Origin: Agelaius tricolor
Lineage: Eukaryota > Chordata > Aves > Passeriformes > Icteridae
Reading direction: 5' to 3'
Length of the DNA: 64,000 nucleotides
Assembly (NCBI GenBank): GCA_023055355.1
Contig: JALJCS010000002.1
Span: forward strand, 78,759,001 to 78,823,000
The position numbers and the translations under genes were made by a program. The notes below the pieces were generated by a model. It searched no databases. It had not been told where the DNA came from and saw nothing but the letters and a program-made list of their open reading frames with translations. How positions within the stretch are numbered: the stretch's first letter is position 1; every line of letters begins with the position of its first letter. Below are positions 59,779-64,000 of this stretch, piece by piece.

Positions 59779-62700
59779 GTATGAGTAACTTTATAGGCAA
59801 GGTGGTTGTATTTTTTTTAACTACGTCAGTTGTGAGGTGTTTTTTGCTACTGCTTATTTCCTTACTTACAGTGTTGGTAAGTGTTAAATGTTACTGGAAT
59901 TCCAGGAACTGTGGAAAGAGTGCATAAGAATATTTCTTTAGGTTTCAGTAGATGCACAGAGAAGTGTATGCATGTGTATTTTTACACATATCTAAGTAAG
60001 ACAAGTATAAATCATGCTTATGAAAGTGAAAAGCTAAAGAATGAAGAATGAAGAGCACCAAGTTTAATTAGAATCCCATAAGTAATTAGGTAAAACTTGT
60101 TTTGAAATTGGTGTCATTTAAAAAATTGCAATTTTGAAGATTAAAAAAATAGAAAGACTTCTCAGATAAAAAAAATCTCTCAAATATATTAATAACTTAA
60201 TATATAAGTTTATCTATATATAAGATTTATAACTTAACATTAGCAAATGTTAAAGCCTCAAAGATATTTAGAAGGGCTTTCCAAATTTGAAAGGATTGCA
60301 TCTGTGAATGAAATTGTTTCATTTCAAGCCCTTCCTTTCTTTTACTACTTCTCTTAGTATCTTTTTTTATACAATACTTGACAAAATTATTCTCAAGGCA
60401 TAGTGTTTCTTAGAAACTTTAAAACAGGTTGAACTTCCACCTTCTTTGTTTCTCTGTCTCTAGCCAAAAAATTGGTGGTTTGTCTCATTTTCTCAAAATA
60501 TTTTAACAATGTGTCTGAAGTTCAGTTCCAGAATGTGCCAGTGGAGCAAAGCTGAGGCCATGTGACAACGTACCAAGCATTTTGAGGGATCTTCCATACA
60601 GATTCAGAACAAGATTTTAAGGTTGCAGTACTGTATTGTGTAAAAGTGAAGTTTTTGGGTTTAGATTTCAGAGCAATTACCCTCTTGCTTGTTTTTCGGT
60701 TTTTATCCAGTGACTGCCTAGTGTAAAACAGAAACAGACCTTAGTGGCAGGATCTGGAATGTTGGTTCCATCTTGAGTGCCCTAAGTGCTGAGCTATGCT
60801 CACAGGTGACCTTACCTGCTTTCCCTGTGACCAGGCAGTTTAGTGGCCCCATTTAAGAGAAGGGCTGGTGGAAGCTGCTGCCCTGAGGATCCTGCTGAGG
60901 TTGGTGCCTTGGTGCCAGTGGTACAGAAGCTGGAGGGTCATACCCCATTATGAGCCTTGGACATAACATTTTTCCTTCCTTGGCCGATGCTCTAGCCTAA
61001 GGGAGTTTATTTCTTTCTTTTGATTTTTATTTTTTTTAATAAAAGGTTACTGCTGTCACTTCTCAGCTAAGAAATTAAGGTCATATGGGGACATTAAAAC
61101 ACAGGGAGGTCTAGTTTCTGGATTCCAGATGGCCTTCAGTTAATGACATGTGCCTACAGCCAACTCCACCAGGACAGCTTTGCTGTTAGGTATCTAGAGT
61201 AGCAAAACCCACAGCTTTTTTACTTACTTCAACAGGGTAAAGGCGCAGGCTGCATATAGGTTACTCTCGTGAACTTAGGAGCCTATATCTGCAAAGCTTT
61301 AGTTTAAACTTCTCAGAGCTGCTTTGGGTTTTGTTCTCAATGTTATCAACCATCACATTTTCTGTTGTGGCACAGAATAAAGCATCCAGGGCATGCAAGT
61401 GCAAAGCTGATCTGCTGAGGATTAGTATTTATAACTCTTACATGATATTTTGGAACAATTTTTTCACTAGATTTTCACATTCTATGGAATATAAAGTCAT
61501 AAACAAAAGTCTGCCAAATCCATCACAAATTGGGACTTAGGGGACCCTCTGTGCGCCAGCTCTGTGCTCTGGGACTGTTGTGGATTAAGTTTGTGCTGGG
61601 GGTCAGGAAGGGTGAAGTCTGACCAAGAGTGGAGCAGTGGCCACTTAAGTGGTGCTTTTATAGACCCCAGCAGACACAAGCTACTTCAAGTCTCACTTGT
61701 GTCCTGAATGACCTTCTCACCTCTGTTGTTTAGACATTCAGCACACTGTAATGCATTTTCTTTCACAGGTAATAATGAGACAAATGCTAGGTTTTGCACC
61801 AGAATTAATTTTAAATAGTAAGCCTTTGAAAAGCATCATTTTGAAACACTTCAGATTATTTTATTCTTTTATTTGTTTTGTTTGTGTGGTTAGAAACAGT
61901 TCCACTTCACATATTTTTTGCTTCTAAAATTTCACCTGTTTCTTATTCGTGGCATTTTTCTTAGAAGCAGAGATATATGCATTACAGACTGAGTACATAA
62001 AGATAGTTCAATCTTTAGGAAATGGTATACTGCTGAGAAGAAACAGATGGGGAGGAATAAAAGCATACATAAATAAAATTGTTCACACATTGGAGTGTTC
62101 TGTTTTACAAAGGAATCCCAGGGCCTGTGAGGTTTTACAGCAGTGATGGAGGATGGGTGCATTTCAGGGAGTGATTATTGTGGAACAGATTGACAGGAGG
62201 CTCTGAAATGGTCTCAGTGTCTTGTTAGTAAATCTGCCTCAGTTCTGACTCCTTGGAAGGAGTGAGCTCTTAGTCCACCCACAGTGCTCCTCCCCCAGCT
62301 GTGGGCTCTGTCCCCACGTGTCACATGAGGTGTTAGGTCATCAGCTGAACACAGCATGTGAAAAGCAGCTGCCAGGAGGAAGTTCACGTTGGGTCCTGTA
62401 GTATCTGTGGTTTTTTGCTGGATTGTTGTGTTGTTGTTTTTTTTCCATTTCCCAGACCACCCCAAATGATCATTTGGATTTGGTCAAGTTGATGTAACCC
62501 CCCTAACACCAGGAAAATATTTTCCTTTAAAAGTCGGGGGTGGGGGAGTGAGGGTGAGAATGTTTTTGCATGGTTCTGCCCATGGATGTGAAAAGTTAAG
62601 GCTGAGACAATAACAAAAAGTTTTCTAATACAACACGTGCTGGATTACAGGTTTCAGTGTTATAATTACAGCACCTGTCCCAGTTCATACAGAAAATAAT

Positions 62701-64000
62701 TGGTTTAAATCCTACTAAAGCATCCTGACTATGATAGTAAAACTGTGCACTCTGGCAGTTATAGGGGAATCTAATAATTTTATCAAGAAATTATTAAAAC
62801 AAACAAAACATTAGTTGTGAATTGTCTAAAGAATGCTGTTGTGACCATTACTCATCTGCCCTTACAGCTGGAAACTTGGTAGCCTCCTTTGAACCTCCAA
62901 GGTTGTGCAAGGTTACATTTCTAATGTGAGAACAGATTTTATTTGCTGTTAATCATCAAGAATATTAGGAACACTCCCTTCACTTAAATCTTAAGATAAA
63001 AGACTTTCAAGATGAGATTTTCTGTAAGCAACAGATTTGATCTCTCAGGCTGCAAGGTGACTTGTCTTGCTTTGTTGACTTCAGTGAAATCAGATAAAGG
63101 TACACTTCTTTAATATTTCACTCATCTGAAAGTACAGTATGTCAGAAGTAACCTTTAAAAGGTTCTGCTGTATCTGTCAGTGGTTATTGATTGGCCTGGT
63201 CTTTTCTGCTTCCAAAATAAATGCCTGGCTGTAGGCTGGATGATCTGCCAGTGACAGGTCATTACAGCTCATCACTGATGAACACTTAAGTGAACTTTTT
63301 CCAACTAGTTTTGATGGTTTGAAAGTTGATAAAAAGCAGCATCCAATTCTCTCTTTATTTCTGCAAAGGAAAGAAAAATAAAATACAGTGATGCTGTCTT
63401 AGTGCACTGGCATTCTTTTTCAGATGACATTCAGGGGCAGTGAGCTTTGAGGACATCCTGAGCATTCAGACTCAGATCAAACAGATTCCTTGGCCATTCT
63501 GTTAATTCTTCTGCAGTTTTCTGGGATAGTCAAATTGGAAATTGGTGCTGCTGACTTTGTGGTTGCTCTGTTTACTGTGTAGATGAAACTTTGGAGGTCT
63601 AGACCACAGTCATAATGTTGATCAGATTGTGGTCTTGTTTATCACAGTTACTGCACTTTCAGGAAATTATAGTTTATCTGGATTGACTTTTTTCTGAAAC
63701 ATTTTGAAAATGGACATGCTGTATATGCTGCAGTAAATTGTAAACTACTGTAGTTACTATGTTTAAACAGTACTTTTACAGCAGCAGCAGATCCAAGCCT
63801 GGCGTGCCAATCACTGCACCTGGAGTTTGGGTGCAGGAGTAAATAGGAATTCAGCCCAAACTGTGTGCAGAGCCCAGTCCTCTGCAGTTAGCTGAGAGTG
63901 CACCAGTACCTCAAAGTCCACCCTTTAGTGGCTCTCTGCCAAAAAGTGCTCTGAAAACATCAGCACACAGACAAATATATAAATGAACACTTCTTGGATT
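59779..64000 (+). other. TAF2: TAF2 intron continuing past the window end
   Basis: About 4.2 kb after the last recognised exon. No C-terminal TAF2 exon, dispersed repeat or RNA gene was recognised. Bases 60500-61700 and 62100-62500 are somewhat richer in G and C but carry no clear signature. Confidence 0.6.

Noticed and set aside
59779..59927. Read-through of TAF2 exon 25 into the intron as an alternative C-terminus
   Set aside because: The GTATGA donor fits the known exon border, and the read-through peptide is hydrophobic and unlike the basic family C-terminus.

Overview
This is a vertebrate nuclear sequence, almost certainly from a bird. The genes are split into short exons by large, low-GC introns. 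The dispersed repeats are mostly CR1 LINE fragments, together with avian-type LTR elements. No rRNA, tRNA, CRISPR or bacterial-type feature was seen.

Two protein-coding genes lie head-to-tail on the + strand. (1) Bases 1626-8578 hold the last six coding exons of DSCC1, the Dcc1 subunit of the CTF18-RFC clamp loader. Its 5' exons lie upstream of the window. (2) A GC-rich CpG-island promoter at about 10.3-11.0 kb is followed by TAF2 (TFIID subunit 2, TAFII150), which starts at 11243. Twenty-five coding exons were found up to 59778. The last exons, carrying the basic C-terminus and 3'UTR, lie downstream. Exon phases join without a frame break throughout both genes. DSCC1 serves replication and cohesion; TAF2 serves core-promoter recognition. 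They share strand and neighbourhood, but nothing in the sequence shows shared regulation.

Region by region: 1-1625 DSCC1 intron; 1626-8578 DSCC1 exons, with a compact three-LTR retroelement (1985-3402) and a CR1 (about 4790-5360) in its introns; 8579-about 9760 DSCC1 3'UTR; about 10300-11242 promoter and TAF2 leader; 11243-13712 TAF2 exons 1-3; 13713-22765 a 9 kb intron with CR1 copies and a solo LTR; 22766-46630 TAF2 exons 4-20; 46631-52249 an intron with a long CR1; 52250-59778 exons 21-25; 59779-64000 intron with nothing recognised.

The most interesting points concern TAF2 RNA processing. Intron 1 appears to be an AT-AC intron. Intron 12 has the hallmarks of a U12-type (minor spliceosome) intron. 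An in-frame 153-nt exon at 59107-59259 looks like a cassette exon that I do not recall in the canonical human protein. The promoter holds a perfect TISU/YY1 element whose ATG opens only a 13-codon upstream ORF. Among repeats, the three-LTR, coding-free element with a tRNA-Trp-like primer site, polypurine tract and 6-bp target duplication stands out.
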